Of a DNA stretch of 64,000 nt, positions 16,016-24,459 are shown in pieces. A program made the translations under genes and the position numbers. Source of the DNA: Puniceibacterium confluentis (GTDB taxonomy: Bacteria > Pseudomonadota > Alphaproteobacteria > Rhodobacterales > Rhodobacteraceae); NCBI RefSeq assembly GCF_007923445.1, contig NZ_VOJI01000001.1, positions 495,638 through 559,637 on the forward strand, in the 5' to 3' direction. A model generated the notes under the pieces. That model worked only from the letters and a program-made list of their open reading frames with translations, had not been told where the DNA came from and did not search any database. Position 1 is the stretch's first letter; the number at the start of each line of letters is the position of its first letter.

Positions 16016-18694
16016 ATGATGACCAGACCGTTTCAATTGCCCGCCCGCCAGAACGACCCCGATCCGGTCGAGACGGCCGAATGGCTGGACGCCCTTCAGT
16101 CGCTGTCCGCGGTTGCGGGGCGGGACCGGGCGAAATTCATCCTTGAACAGGTGTGGGAGCAGGCGCGGCAACTGGGTGTGACCACATCCGGTTTGCCCTA
16201 CTCGGCCTATCGCAACACCATCCCGCTGGTACAGCAGCCACCGTATCCCGGCGATCCCGCGCTGGAAGAGCGGATCACCTCGATCATCCGCTGGAATGCT
16301 CTGGCGATGGTGGTGCGGGCCAACCGTGCCTATGGCGAACTGGGCGGGCACATTGCATCCTATGCCTCGGCAGCCGAGATTTTCGAGGTCGGTTTCAACC
16401 ACTTCTTCCGCGCGGCAGGCAACGGCTTTGCCGGCGATCTCGTGTACTTTCAGCCGCATTCTGCCCCCGGTGTCTATGCCCGCGCCTTTCTCGAAGGGCG
16501 ACTGGGCGAAGAGGACATTGCCAATTACCGTCAGGAGGTGCCGGGCAAGGGCCTGTGTTCCTATCCGCACCCCTGGCTGATGGACACGTTCTGGCAGCTG
16601 CCCACCGGGTCGATGGGGATCGGACCGATGTCGGCCATCTATCAGGCGCGGTTCATGCGTTACCTTCAGGCGCGCGCGCTGGCCGACACCCAGGATCGCC
16701 ATGTCTGGGGCGTATTCGGCGACGGAGAGATGGACGAACCCGAAAGCATCGGCGCGCTGACCCTCGCAGCGCGCGAAGGACTGGATAACCTGACGTTCAT
16801 CGTCAACTGCAATCTCCAGAGGCTGGACGGACCTGTACGCGGCAATGGCCAGATCATCCAGGAGCTTGAGGCGCTGTTCACCGGGGCCGGCTGGAACGTG
16901 ATCAAGGTGCTGTGGGGATCGGAATGGGATGACCTCTTTGCGCGCGACACGGACAATGTGCTGCTGCGCCGCTTTGCCGAAACCGTGGACGGAGAGTATC
17001 AGACCCTGGGCTCCAAGGACGGCGACTACAACCGGCACAGGTTCTTTGATGCCGACCCCGCCACGGCCGCGCTGGTCGCGGGCATGAGCGATGCGCAGAT
17101 CCATGCGTTGAAACGCGGCGGGCATGATCTTTACAAACTGCACGCGGCCTTTGCCGCGGCAAAGGCGCACAAGGGTCAGCCGACGGTGATCCTGACCAAG
17201 ACCAAGAAGGGGTACGGCATGGGCGGGGCCGGGGAATCCCGGATGATCGCGCATCAGGCCAAAAAGCTGGACGTTGCCGCCCTGCTGGCGTTCCGTGACC
17301 GGTTCGAGCTGCCGCTGAGCGACGCTGCGGTCGAGGCGCTGGAATTCTATCGCCCGGACGAGAGCAGCGCCGAAATGCGCTATCTCAAGGCACGGCGCGC
17401 GGCGCTGGGCGGCTACCTGCCTGCGCGCGCGGCGTCCGCCCGGACCAGCGCGCCCGCCCGCCCGGCACCCGATGTCTACGCCGGATTCGCGCTTTGCGCC
17501 GACGGCAAGGTGATGTCCACCACCATGGCCGCGGTCCGGATGATGAGCGGGCTGATCCGCGACAAGGCGTTCGGACCCCGTGTGGTGCCGATCGTCGCCG
17601 ACGAGGCGCGCACCTTTGGCATGGACAACCTGTTCCGGCAGGTCGGGATCTATGCGCCCAGGGGCCAGTTGTACGAACCGGAAGATGCCGGGTCGATGCT
17701 GTATTATCGCGAGGCGCAGGATGGTCAGCTGCTGGAAGAGGGCATCACCGAAGCCGGGGCCATGTCGTCCTGGACCGCCGCCGCAACCGCCTATTCGGCG
17801 CATGATGTCGAGTTGCTGCCAATCTACATCTATTACTCGATGTTCGGCTTTCAGCGGGTGGGCGATCTGATCTGGGCCGCGGCGGATCAGCGGGCACGGG
17901 GCTTCCTGCTCGGGGCGACCGCGGGCCGCACGACACTTTCCGGCGAGGGATTGCAGCATCAGGACGGATCGAGCCACCTGATCGCCGCGACGGTGCCGAA
18001 CTGCCGCGCCTATGATCCCTGCTTTGCCTATGAGCTGGCGGTGATCATGGAATACGGCATGATGCGGATGCTCGACGAAAAGCGCGATGAATTCTTTTAC
18101 CTCACGGTGATGAACGAGAATTACGCCCAGCCGTCGCTTCCCCAGGGCGTCGAGGACGGAATTCTGCGCGGGCTTTACCAACTGAGCCGACCCGGGGGAG
18201 ACGCCGCTGCGCAGGTCCGGCTGATCGGTGCCGGAACCATCCTGCGCGAAGTGCAGGCCGCCGCCGAGATCCTTGCACAGGGCTACGGCATTGCAGCAGA
18301 GGTCCTGTCGGCCACGTCCTTCAGCGAACTGGCGCGAGAGGCTGCGCTGACTGACCGGCAGAACCGACTGACGGGGCAGTCAGAGACCAGCCATGTTGAA
18401 ACCCTGCTGGCAGGCCCTGCGCCGGTGATCGCGGCAAGCGATTACGTGCGCGCCGTGCCTGCGCAGATTGCGCCGTATGTGCGGGCCCGGATGACGATTC
18501 TGGGCACGGACGGTTTCGGCCGATCGGCCAGCCGCGTCGCGCTGCGCCGGTTTTTCGAGGTTGACCGCCAGCACATCGCCTTGGCAGCGATCGACGCCCT
18601 GGTCCGCGAGGGCACAGTCGGGCGCGAAGTGCTGGCACAGGCCGTCGTGGATCTGGGCATCGACCCGGCCGACTCCGCGCCCTGGCAGGTGTGA
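16016..18694 (+). CDS. Homodimeric 2-oxoacid dehydrogenase E1 (AceE/MdeB-like)
   Basis: 892 aa, the full length of the homodimeric AceE class. The thiamine-diphosphate motif is GDGEMDEPES (about 235-244) followed by NCNLQRLDGPVRGN. Further hallmarks are GGHIASYASAA (about 109-119), TKTKKGYGMG and the GLQHQDGSSH segment. It would decarboxylate pyruvate or a near homologue and pass the acyl group to an E2 lipoyl domain. No E2 or E3 genes are adjacent, and the divergent neighbour is an Lrp-type regulator, so an MdeB-like role on 2-oxobutyrate is a serious alternative to pyruvate. Roseobacters normally use alpha/beta-type PdhAB for pyruvate, which supports a catabolic role here. Confidence 0.8.
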   Translation: MMTRPFQLPARQNDPDPVETAEWLDALQSLSAVAGRDRAKFILEQVWEQARQLGVTTSGLPYSAYRNTIPLVQQPPYPGDPALEERITSIIRWNALAMVVRANRAYGELGGHIASYASAAEIFEVGFNHFFRAAGNGFAGDLVYFQPHSAPGVYARAFLEGRLGEEDIANYRQEVPGKGLCSYPHPWLMDTFWQLPTGSMGIGPMSAIYQARFMRYLQARALADTQDRHVWGVFGDGEMDEPESIGALTLAAREGLDNLTFIVNCNLQRLDGPVRGNGQIIQELEALFTGAGWNVIKVLWGSEWDDLFARDTDNVLLRRFAETVDGEYQTLGSKDGDYNRHRFFDADPATAALVAGMSDAQIHALKRGGHDLYKLHAAFAAAKAHKGQPTVILTKTKKGYGMGGAGESRMIAHQAKKLDVAALLAFRDRFELPLSDAAVEALEFYRPDESSAEMRYLKARRAALGGYLPARAASARTSAPARPAPDVYAGFALCADGKVMSTTMAAVRMMSGLIRDKAFGPRVVPIVADEARTFGMDNLFRQVGIYAPRGQLYEPEDAGSMLYYREAQDGQLLEEGITEAGAMSSWTAAATAYSAHDVELLPIYIYYSMFGFQRVGDLIWAAADQRARGFLLGATAGRTTLSGEGLQHQDGSSHLIAATVPNCRAYDPCFAYELAVIMEYGMMRMLDEKRDEFFYLTVMNENYAQPSLPQGVEDGILRGLYQLSRPGGDAAAQVRLIGAGTILREVQAAAEILAQGYGIAAEVLSATSFSELAREAALTDRQNRLTGQSETSHVETLLAGPAPVIAASDYVRAVPAQIAPYVRARMTILGTDGFGRSASRVALRRFFEVDRQHIALAAIDALVREGTVGREVLAQAVVDLGIDPADSAPWQV

Positions 18695-18763
18695 GCGACT
18701 TCCGGCCAGACCAAATTCCGTGCCCGTATGGGCAGGGCTGTCCGGTTCGCGCGCCCTTGGGTG

Positions 18764-19138
18764 TCAGTCAGGGACTCGCGGATCGACGACGCGCGGTTTT
18801 CCGTACCGGCTGAGGTTGGCGTCGCCCCAGGTCTTGAGCGCCAGCAGGATCGGCTCCATGCTGCGGCCAAGGGGCGACAGCGTGTATTCCACCTTGGGGG
18901 GCACCTGCGCATAGACCTTGCGGCTGATCAGCCCGTCCACTTCGAGTTCGCGCAACTGTTTGGTCATCATTCTGGGCGAGCAGCCGGTCACGGCCCGGCG
19001 GATCTCGTTGAAGCGCAGGGTTCCGGGCAGCAGATGAAACAGGATGATCGACTTCCATTTGCCGTCAATCAACCCGATGGCCGCCTCGACCGCGCAGCCG
19101 GGGGCACAGTCGAACCGCGAATGCCGGGGTTTGTTCAT
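18764..19138 (-). CDS. HxlR family winged-helix regulator
   Basis: 124 aa from the ATG at 19138, which gives the standard HxlR start (CAPGCAVEAAIGLIDGKWK). A longer in-frame start would read through the promoter region. The winged HTH is TLRFNEIRRAVTGCSPRMMT followed by KQLRELEVDGLI. Cys near the N-terminus (FDCAPGC) is the position sensed by thiol/quinone-responsive members such as YodB or QsrR. It is divergent from a quinone-reductase-like gene, the common HxlR target, so it likely represses that gene until quinones or electrophiles modify it. Confidence 0.85.
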   Translation of the reverse strand: MNKPRHSRFDCAPGCAVEAAIGLIDGKWKSIILFHLLPGTLRFNEIRRAVTGCSPRMMTKQLRELEVDGLISRKVYAQVPPKVEYTLSPLGRSMEPILLALKTWGDANLSRYGKPRVVDPRVPD

Positions 19139-19141
19139 TAC

Positions 19142-19206
19142 AGTACCCTTTTTGATACTATAGGCACTTTTTGTGCGTATTGCGCTATGGCGTGTATAGG
19201 CGCAAT
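19142..19206. promoter_or_regulatory. Divergent promoter region with inverted repeats (HxlR/oxidoreductase)
   Basis: ATTGCGC (19179-19185) and GCGCAAT (19200-19206) form a perfect 7-base inverted repeat with a 14-base spacer. AGTA (19142-19145) and TACT (19156-19159) form a second, weaker dyad next to the hxlR start. HxlR regulators bind dyads in such divergent regions; which repeat is the operator is not decided. Confidence 0.35.
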
Positions 19207-19239
19207 TAATGCCCACATCAATCACACGGAGCAAGTGCC

Positions 19240-20253
19240 ATGAAAGCCATCGGATACAGAAACAGCGGGACCATCGACCGCGCGGATGCGCTCGAGGATA
19301 TCGAACTGCCGCGCCCACAGCCCACCGGGCACGACATTCTGGTCGAGGTCGCGGCCGTTTCGGTGAATCCGGTCGACACCAAGGTACGCCGCAGCGCCGA
19401 CCCCGAAGCGGGCGCCTACAAGGTGCTGGGCTGGGATGCGGTCGGGACCGTGGTGGAAACCGGCGACGCGGTGACCTTGTTCAAAACCGGCGATCAGGTG
19501 TTTTATGCCGGATCCATCACCCGCCCCGGCGCCAACAGTGCCTTTCATCTGGTGGACGAACGGATTGTCGGCAAAAAACCGGCTACGCTGTCGGATGCCG
19601 AAGCCGCTGCGCTGCCACTGACCGCGATCACCGCCTGGGAAATGCTGTTTGACCGCCTCGACATCCGCCGGGCCGTGCCGGGCGCGGCAAATGCCATCGT
19701 GATTGTCGGTGGTGCCGGCGGTGTCGGGTCGATCACGATCCAGCTCGTACGGGCACTGACCGATCTCACGGTGATCGCCACAGCCTCGCGTCCGGAAACG
19801 CAGGACTGGGTGCGGGAACTGGGCGCGCACCACGTGATCGACCACAGCCAGCCGCTGGCGGCGCAGATCGCGGCGCTGGATATCGGCGCGCCGGCCTTTG
19901 TTTTCGCGACCACGCAAACGGACCGTCACATTGCCGAGATTGTCGAACTGATCGCGCCGCAGGGACGTTTCGGCCTGATCGACGACCCAAAATCCCTTGA
20001 TATCATGGGGTTCAAGCGCAAGGCGGTGTCGATCCACTGGGAAATGATGTTCACCCGCGCGATGTTCGGGACCCCCGACATTGCCGAGCAGGGCAAGTTG
20101 TTGAACGCGGTGGCGGATCTGGTCGACAGCGGCAAGATCCGCACCACCCTGACCGAAACCCTGCGCCCGATCAACGCCGAGACCCTGAAAAAGGCGCATG
20201 CCCTTATCGAAACCGGGACCGCCCGCGGCAAGATCGTGCTCGAGGGATTCTGA
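19240..20253 (+). CDS. Zinc-type alcohol dehydrogenase-like / quinone oxidoreductase family protein
   Basis: 337 aa medium-chain dehydrogenase/reductase. The N-terminal GroES-like domain has VEVAAVSVNPVDTKVRR and the substrate loop YKVLGWDAVGTVVE. The Rossmann dinucleotide motif is GGAGGVGSI (about 163-171). The four-cysteine structural zinc lobe and the catalytic Cys/His zinc ligands of classical ADH are absent, pointing to an NAD(P)H quinone or enone reductase of the YogA/AdhZ sort. The HxlR gene is divergent, suggesting induction by reactive quinones or aldehydes. Confidence 0.82.
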   Translation: MKAIGYRNSGTIDRADALEDIELPRPQPTGHDILVEVAAVSVNPVDTKVRRSADPEAGAYKVLGWDAVGTVVETGDAVTLFKTGDQVFYAGSITRPGANSAFHLVDERIVGKKPATLSDAEAAALPLTAITAWEMLFDRLDIRRAVPGAANAIVIVGGAGGVGSITIQLVRALTDLTVIATASRPETQDWVRELGAHHVIDHSQPLAAQIAALDIGAPAFVFATTQTDRHIAEIVELIAPQGRFGLIDDPKSLDIMGFKRKAVSIHWEMMFTRAMFGTPDIAEQGKLLNAVADLVDSGKIRTTLTETLRPINAETLKKAHALIETGTARGKIVLEGF

Positions 20254-20328
20254 GACAGCGCGGGCGCACCGGCACGTCTTGCCGAAGCTGCACCTCTTGG
20301 ATAGGTACCGGCCCTTTCCGGTCAGAGG

Positions 20329-21585
20329 ATGACGTCGATGTGCGCCCGCGTTCTTGCTGTAGATTTTGGAACTTCGAACTCGGCCGCCGCCGTGCTTGAC
20401 GGCGGTGTGCCGCGGCGCATCCGGATCGAAGGTGACGAGGATATCCTGCCGACGGCCGTGTTCTTTCCCGCGGATCGCGGCACGATGCGCATTGGCGCAG
20501 CCGCGGGCAAAGCCCTGATCGCCGGAGAGGAAGGGCGCTACATGCGCGCGCTGAAAAGCATTCTGGGCACATCGCTGCTGCACGAAGAGCGGCAGATCGA
20601 AGGCCGGCGACGCACCCTTTCCGAAATCGTCACGGCGTTTCTGATCCGCATCCGGGAGCGCGCCGAAGCCGAGACCGGCGAAACACTGACGCGCGTTCTC
20701 TCGGGACGCCCGGTGCATTTTCATTCGTCCGATCCCGGGCGCGATGCCCGGGCCGAGGCGGATTTGCGGGCCTGTTACCATGCGGCCGGGTTCGACGAGG
20801 TCCGCTTTCTCGCCGAACCCGAAGCCGCCGCCCGCACCGGGCATGGAATCGGAGGCAGCGGAGAGACCGGCCTGATTGTCGACATCGGCGGCGGCACGTC
20901 CGATTTTTCGGTGTTCCGGATGACAGGCGGGCGGGTCGAGATCCTTGCCAGCCACGGTATCCGGCTGGGGGGCACGGATTTTGATCATGCCGTCTCGATG
21001 ACCCATGTCATGCCGTTGCTGGGACAGGGTGGCCAGCTGCGCCGCACTTTCGGCACCGGTCTGTTGCCGGTGCCGAATGCGATCTACCGCGAACTCGCGA
21101 CATGGGCAAAGATACCGTTTCTGTACTCCCGCGATACGGAGCGCAGCATCGAGGACCTGCGGCGCCACACGCTGGAGCCTGACAAGATCGCCCGGCTTGA
21201 CGCCGTGATCCGCAACAGGCTGGGCCACGAACTCGCCTTTGCGGTCGAGCGGGGCAAGATCGCGGCAAACGCTTCGGTCCCGCAGTCCAGGATCGACATG
21301 GCGTTTGTCGAGGCCGGACTGTCGGCACCGATCACGCCGGGTACGCTGAATGCCGCACTGGTGGAATTCGGGGATCGCCTGAATGGCGCACTGTACGAGA
21401 CGCTGCTCAAGGCAGGCACCGCGCCGCAGCAGATTGGCACCGTGATCCTCGTCGGCGGTTCCAGCCTGATGTCGATGATCACACGCCATGTTCAGGACGT
21501 GTGTCCGGGGGCGAAGCTTCAGCGCTCGGACGCCTTTACCGCAGTGATCGACGGTCTTGCCCTTGCGACCGGAGAGGCTGCATAA
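20329..21585 (+). CDS. Hsp70 family protein, YegD-like
   Basis: 418 aa containing only an actin/Hsp70-type ATPase domain, without the DnaK substrate-binding domain. Phosphate loop 1 is AVDFGTSNSAAAV, phosphate loop 2 is VDIGGGTSDFSVFR, and the adenosine motif is ILVGGSSLMS. The length and lone ATPase domain match the YegD family of divergent Hsp70 proteins, whose function is not settled. It stands alone in orientation with the quinone reductase and has no DnaJ or GrpE near it. Confidence 0.85.
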   Translation: MTSMCARVLAVDFGTSNSAAAVLDGGVPRRIRIEGDEDILPTAVFFPADRGTMRIGAAAGKALIAGEEGRYMRALKSILGTSLLHEERQIEGRRRTLSEIVTAFLIRIRERAEAETGETLTRVLSGRPVHFHSSDPGRDARAEADLRACYHAAGFDEVRFLAEPEAAARTGHGIGGSGETGLIVDIGGGTSDFSVFRMTGGRVEILASHGIRLGGTDFDHAVSMTHVMPLLGQGGQLRRTFGTGLLPVPNAIYRELATWAKIPFLYSRDTERSIEDLRRHTLEPDKIARLDAVIRNRLGHELAFAVERGKIAANASVPQSRIDMAFVEAGLSAPITPGTLNAALVEFGDRLNGALYETLLKAGTAPQQIGTVILVGGSSLMSMITRHVQDVCPGAKLQRSDAFTAVIDGLALATGEAA

Positions 21586-21778
21586 CCGGGCGCATCCGCC
21601 CGACCCACCACGGCCGTGACCGAACGCACAGCAGACCGGTCACTTGGCAAATTCCTGCCAACAGGCCGCGCCCCGCAACGGGAAATTCTGCATCGCCGCA
21701 CTTTGCGCGCATGTGCCTGTTCCTTTGCCGCCTCAGGCGGATTACAAAGGCGTTCGAGGCAGCATGCAGGAGAACGAA

Positions 21779-22081
21779 ATGCGCAGAACCGTCATTGCCG
21801 CGCTGGTGTCAGGTGTGATGGGAGCCATCCTGGGCGCTGACCCCGCGATGGCTGCCTCTCTCGGGCGTTTCGAAGTGTTCGGCGTCGAGGGAGAGGACAT
21901 GCTGAAAATGCGCGGGGGGCCCGGAACGGGCTACAGCGTGATCGTAGGTCTTCCGAATGGAACGGTCTTGCGCGTGCACAGTTGCCAGTCAACCGGCAGC
22001 ACGCGCTGGTGCAACGTCTCCCTCGAGCGGGCGCGCGGTCTGAAGGGATACGTTTCCTGGGCATATCTGCGAAAGATCTGA
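21779..22081 (+). CDS. Secreted SH3-domain protein
   Basis: 100 aa from the ATG at 21779, preceded by AGGAG (21768-21772); a start at 21764 is less well placed. Signal peptide to about residue 29 (IAALVSGVMGAI, cleavage near AMA-ASLG). The remainder is a bacterial SH3-like fold: MRGGPGTGYSVIVGLPNGT, then VHSCQ, RWCNVSL and the closing GYVSWAYL. The two cysteines (HSC and RWC) may form a disulfide in the periplasm. Such small proteins often bind cell wall, but the partner is unknown. Confidence 0.75.
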   Translation: MRRTVIAALVSGVMGAILGADPAMAASLGRFEVFGVEGEDMLKMRGGPGTGYSVIVGLPNGTVLRVHSCQSTGSTRWCNVSLERARGLKGYVSWAYLRKI

Positions 22082-22936
22082 GCATCTGAACCTGGGTGTC
22101 GCCGGTCGCGTGATCAGTCCGTCCACCGATTAAACGGAACCGCGGCTTGCTCGTCGCTTCGGCCCGGCCATCGGATCGGGGTTCGGATCGGGGCTACTGG
22201 CTCTGATGCCCAGGGTCTGCGGATGTATTCGCCGCCTGAGAGGCGGCGCACCGTCTTGGGCCGGAATCCTGGGAAACGGTCTGAATGGAGGCTGGCGAAC
22301 CGAAAGCTCTTTGGTGGAGCCGATGCAGACCTGTGGGCTGTCGCGCAAGCAGGTTGCTGATCATCCGGGGGGCGGGCTGTCGGCGCGGTCCACGGTTGGA
22401 CCGGGCGTGAGCGAAATCAGAAACGGTAATCTGGCCGCGAGTCCGCTTGCAAGCCGGGCACAGACGGGGCCCGCGGCCAACGGTCAATGGCCCAGCCAAT
22501 CGCCGGGTTCTGTAAGAGATCGATTATCCGGTTCGACAGCTGTGCGGTGGCAGTCGTGCCGGTGCCAACGCCGAGACTGACCGGCGCAGGCCGCAGCCCA
22601 TGAATGTAAAGTGGTTTGCTGGCCGAAGCGAGCATCAGCGAATTGAGGCGGGCAGCGGATAGCGCCGTGTGGATGCACAGAGGCTTTGCGCGCTCCCGGC
22701 GCGGAATGAATGAGGTCGAACACGCAGTTGCCGGACGATGAAATGTCAGGTCATCAGGTGATGTGTATTCGTAATATTTCTTATAAATTAGTGCGTTACG
22801 TTAATTATAATTTTTAATATAAAATTTTCTTGATTTCTGCTCTCGCATGATCAACCCTGTTCGCGTTGGGACAGAGCACGGAGGCGGCCGCAGTGAAACT
22901 GGTCGGTGCTTTGTTTGTTGTAATGGGAGAAACCTG
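22082..22936. other. Long stretch without a confident gene
   Basis: About 850 bases with no intact gene. It contains a 12-base-period tandem repeat (TCGGATCGGGG at 22171-22181 and 22183-22193), a hairpin CGCCGCCT/AGGCGGCG (22230-22248, 3-base loop), a possible insertion-sequence fragment (22206-22580, entered separately), and a strongly AT-rich block at about 22755-22845. The AT-rich block probably holds the promoter of the TRAP operon that starts at 22937. Confidence 0.6.
22206..22580 (+). pseudogene. Possible degraded IS3-family OrfA fragment
   Basis: A 124-codon frame whose middle reads LVEPMQTCGLSRKQVAD, close to the first helix-turn-helix of IS3-family OrfA proteins as I know them (pattern LVxxxQTCGLSRKQVADDLGVG). 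After about residue 55 the similarity stops, consistent with frameshift or decay. No inverted repeats or OrfB are visible. The identification rests on one short motif, so it is tentative. Confidence 0.35.
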
Positions 22937-23923
22937 ATGAAACCGACTTTTGCGTGGGCCGCTGTTGCCGCGCTGACACTCGCCACTTCCGCACCGGCTT
23001 TGGCCGAAACGCTGCGGATCGCCGGAAACTTCCCGGTCGACCACTCCAGTTCCCTTGCCATGGAACGCTTTGCCGATGCCGTATCGGAAAAGACCGGTGG
23101 CGATCTGACCATCGAAACCTTTCCGGCAATGCAGCTTGGCGGCGCCAAGGAAAACGTTGACCAGGTCCGCTCGGGCGTTGTCTTCGGCACCTGGATCGGC
23201 TCGGCCTATCTGTCGCGCACCGTGCCCGAGCTCGAGGCTGTCTCGCTGCCCTTTGCCTATCCCGACCGCGAAACCGCGTTTCGGGTCATCGACGGCAAGG
23301 CCGGTGAGGTGCTGGCCGAAAAGCTCGCCGAGCGTGGCTTTGTCGCGTTGGGCTGGATGGAGCTTGGCTCGCGCAACGTGACCAACAACACGCGCGCCAT
23401 TGAAAGCGTCGATGACTTCCAGGGGCTCAAGATCCGCCTGCAACCCAACGAGACACATCTCGCCACATTCCGGGCGATCGGCGCGAACCCGGTTTCCATG
23501 GGGATTTCAGAAGTCTATTCGGCTCTGCAACAGGGTGTTCTGGACGGCCAGGAAAACCCCTTTTCGATCATCGCCTCCCGCAACTTCGACGAGGTGCAGG
23601 CGCATCTTTCCGATAGCGGGCACTTCTTTGACTACATCGTGCTGGCGGCAAACAAACGCAAGTTCGACGGACTTTCGGACGACCACAAGGCCGCGCTGCG
23701 CGCCGCGGCGGACGAGGCGATCACCTGGCAGCGGGAGACCGCGGCAACCGAGGACCAGGCATCCAGACAGGCACTGATCGACACCGGCATGACCTTTACC
23801 CCGCTCAGCGATGAGACACGCGCGGCACTGCGCGAGCGCAGCCAGCCGGTGATCGGCGAGTTGAAAGAGCGGATTGGCGGAGAGCTGATCGATCTCGTGC
23901 TCAAGGAAGCGGCTGCCGAATGA
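22937..23923 (+). CDS. TRAP transporter solute-binding protein, DctP type (system 1)
   Basis: 328 aa from the ATG at 22937 (GGGAG at 22925-22929). Signal peptide to about residue 23 (APALA-ETL). DctP hallmarks: RFADAVSEKTGGDLTIE, the conserved arginine segment GLKIRLQPNETHLATFRAIGANPVSM split over the middle, and YSALQQGVLDGQENP. It binds a carboxylate, with the conserved Arg forming the salt bridge. It is the first gene of a dctPQM operon that continues into a racemase-fold gene, a GntR gene and a dihydropyrimidinase gene, so the ligand may be an N-carbamoyl acid or a related ureide/acid (inferred). Confidence 0.88.
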   Translation: MKPTFAWAAVAALTLATSAPALAETLRIAGNFPVDHSSSLAMERFADAVSEKTGGDLTIETFPAMQLGGAKENVDQVRSGVVFGTWIGSAYLSRTVPELEAVSLPFAYPDRETAFRVIDGKAGEVLAEKLAERGFVALGWMELGSRNVTNNTRAIESVDDFQGLKIRLQPNETHLATFRAIGANPVSMGISEVYSALQQGVLDGQENPFSIIASRNFDEVQAHLSDSGHFFDYIVLAANKRKFDGLSDDHKAALRAAADEAITWQRETAATEDQASRQALIDTGMTFTPLSDETRAALRERSQPVIGELKERIGGELIDLVLKEAAAE

Positions 23924-24459
23924 CCGCGCAATTCTCTCATGGCCGGCCTCCCACTGGGGGGCCGGCTTTTCTCAGGGCGCGGGGCGCGCTGATGCGGGTG
24001 GACGCCGTGACCAGATACGCGGTGATCGGCGCGATGGGCGTGATGGCACTGCTGGTGGTGACGCAAGTGGTGTTCCGCTACGCCTTTGCCAGCGCCATCG
24101 ACTGGTCCGAAGAGGTTGCGCGGCTGGCCTTTGTCTGGGCCATGTTCATGGCCATTCCGCACGGCATTCGCCGTGGTGTGCACGTCGGCATCGACGTGTT
24201 GTTCGTGAAGTTTCCCGAGATCTGGCAGGACCGGCTGTTCCGGGCATCTTCGGTGCTGGCGGCGGGGCTCATGGCGGTGATCTTCTGGTTCGCCTGGGAA
24301 GTGACGGCCTACACCTGGCCCGAGATGATGCCGACGCTGAACATGACGGCGGCGATCTATTACATTGCCGTGTTGCTGGCTGCCCTACACAGCGTGGCGC
24401 ATCTGCTGCTGCTGGCCTGGGGCGGGCGCGACACCTGGAATGACGAGGCTTTCGCATGA
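23920..24459 (+). CDS. TRAP transporter small permease, DctQ type (system 1)
   Basis: 179 aa with four hydrophobic helices. FRYAFASAIDWSEEVARLAF is the DctQ core motif. It starts by ATGA overlap with dctP and ends by ATGA overlap with dctM, so the three TRAP subunits are translationally coupled. It joins DctM to form the membrane complex. Confidence 0.87.
   Translation: MTAQFSHGRPPTGGPAFLRARGALMRVDAVTRYAVIGAMGVMALLVVTQVVFRYAFASAIDWSEEVARLAFVWAMFMAIPHGIRRGVHVGIDVLFVKFPEIWQDRLFRASSVLAAGLMAVIFWFAWEVTAYTWPEMMPTLNMTAAIYYIAVLLAALHSVAHLLLLAWGGRDTWNDEAFA

Noticed and set aside
15899-18181. A 760-codon minus-strand open frame opposite the E1 gene
   Set aside because: No motif or ribosome site; it covers AceE-type catalytic motifs on the other strand.
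19222-21489. A 755-codon minus-strand open frame across the oxidoreductase and Hsp70 genes
   Set aside because: It crosses two unrelated genes that both have full catalytic motifs on the plus strand.
22755-22845. AT-rich block considered as a replication origin
   Set aside because: No DnaA-box cluster, repA/parAB or iterons nearby; better explained as a promoter region.
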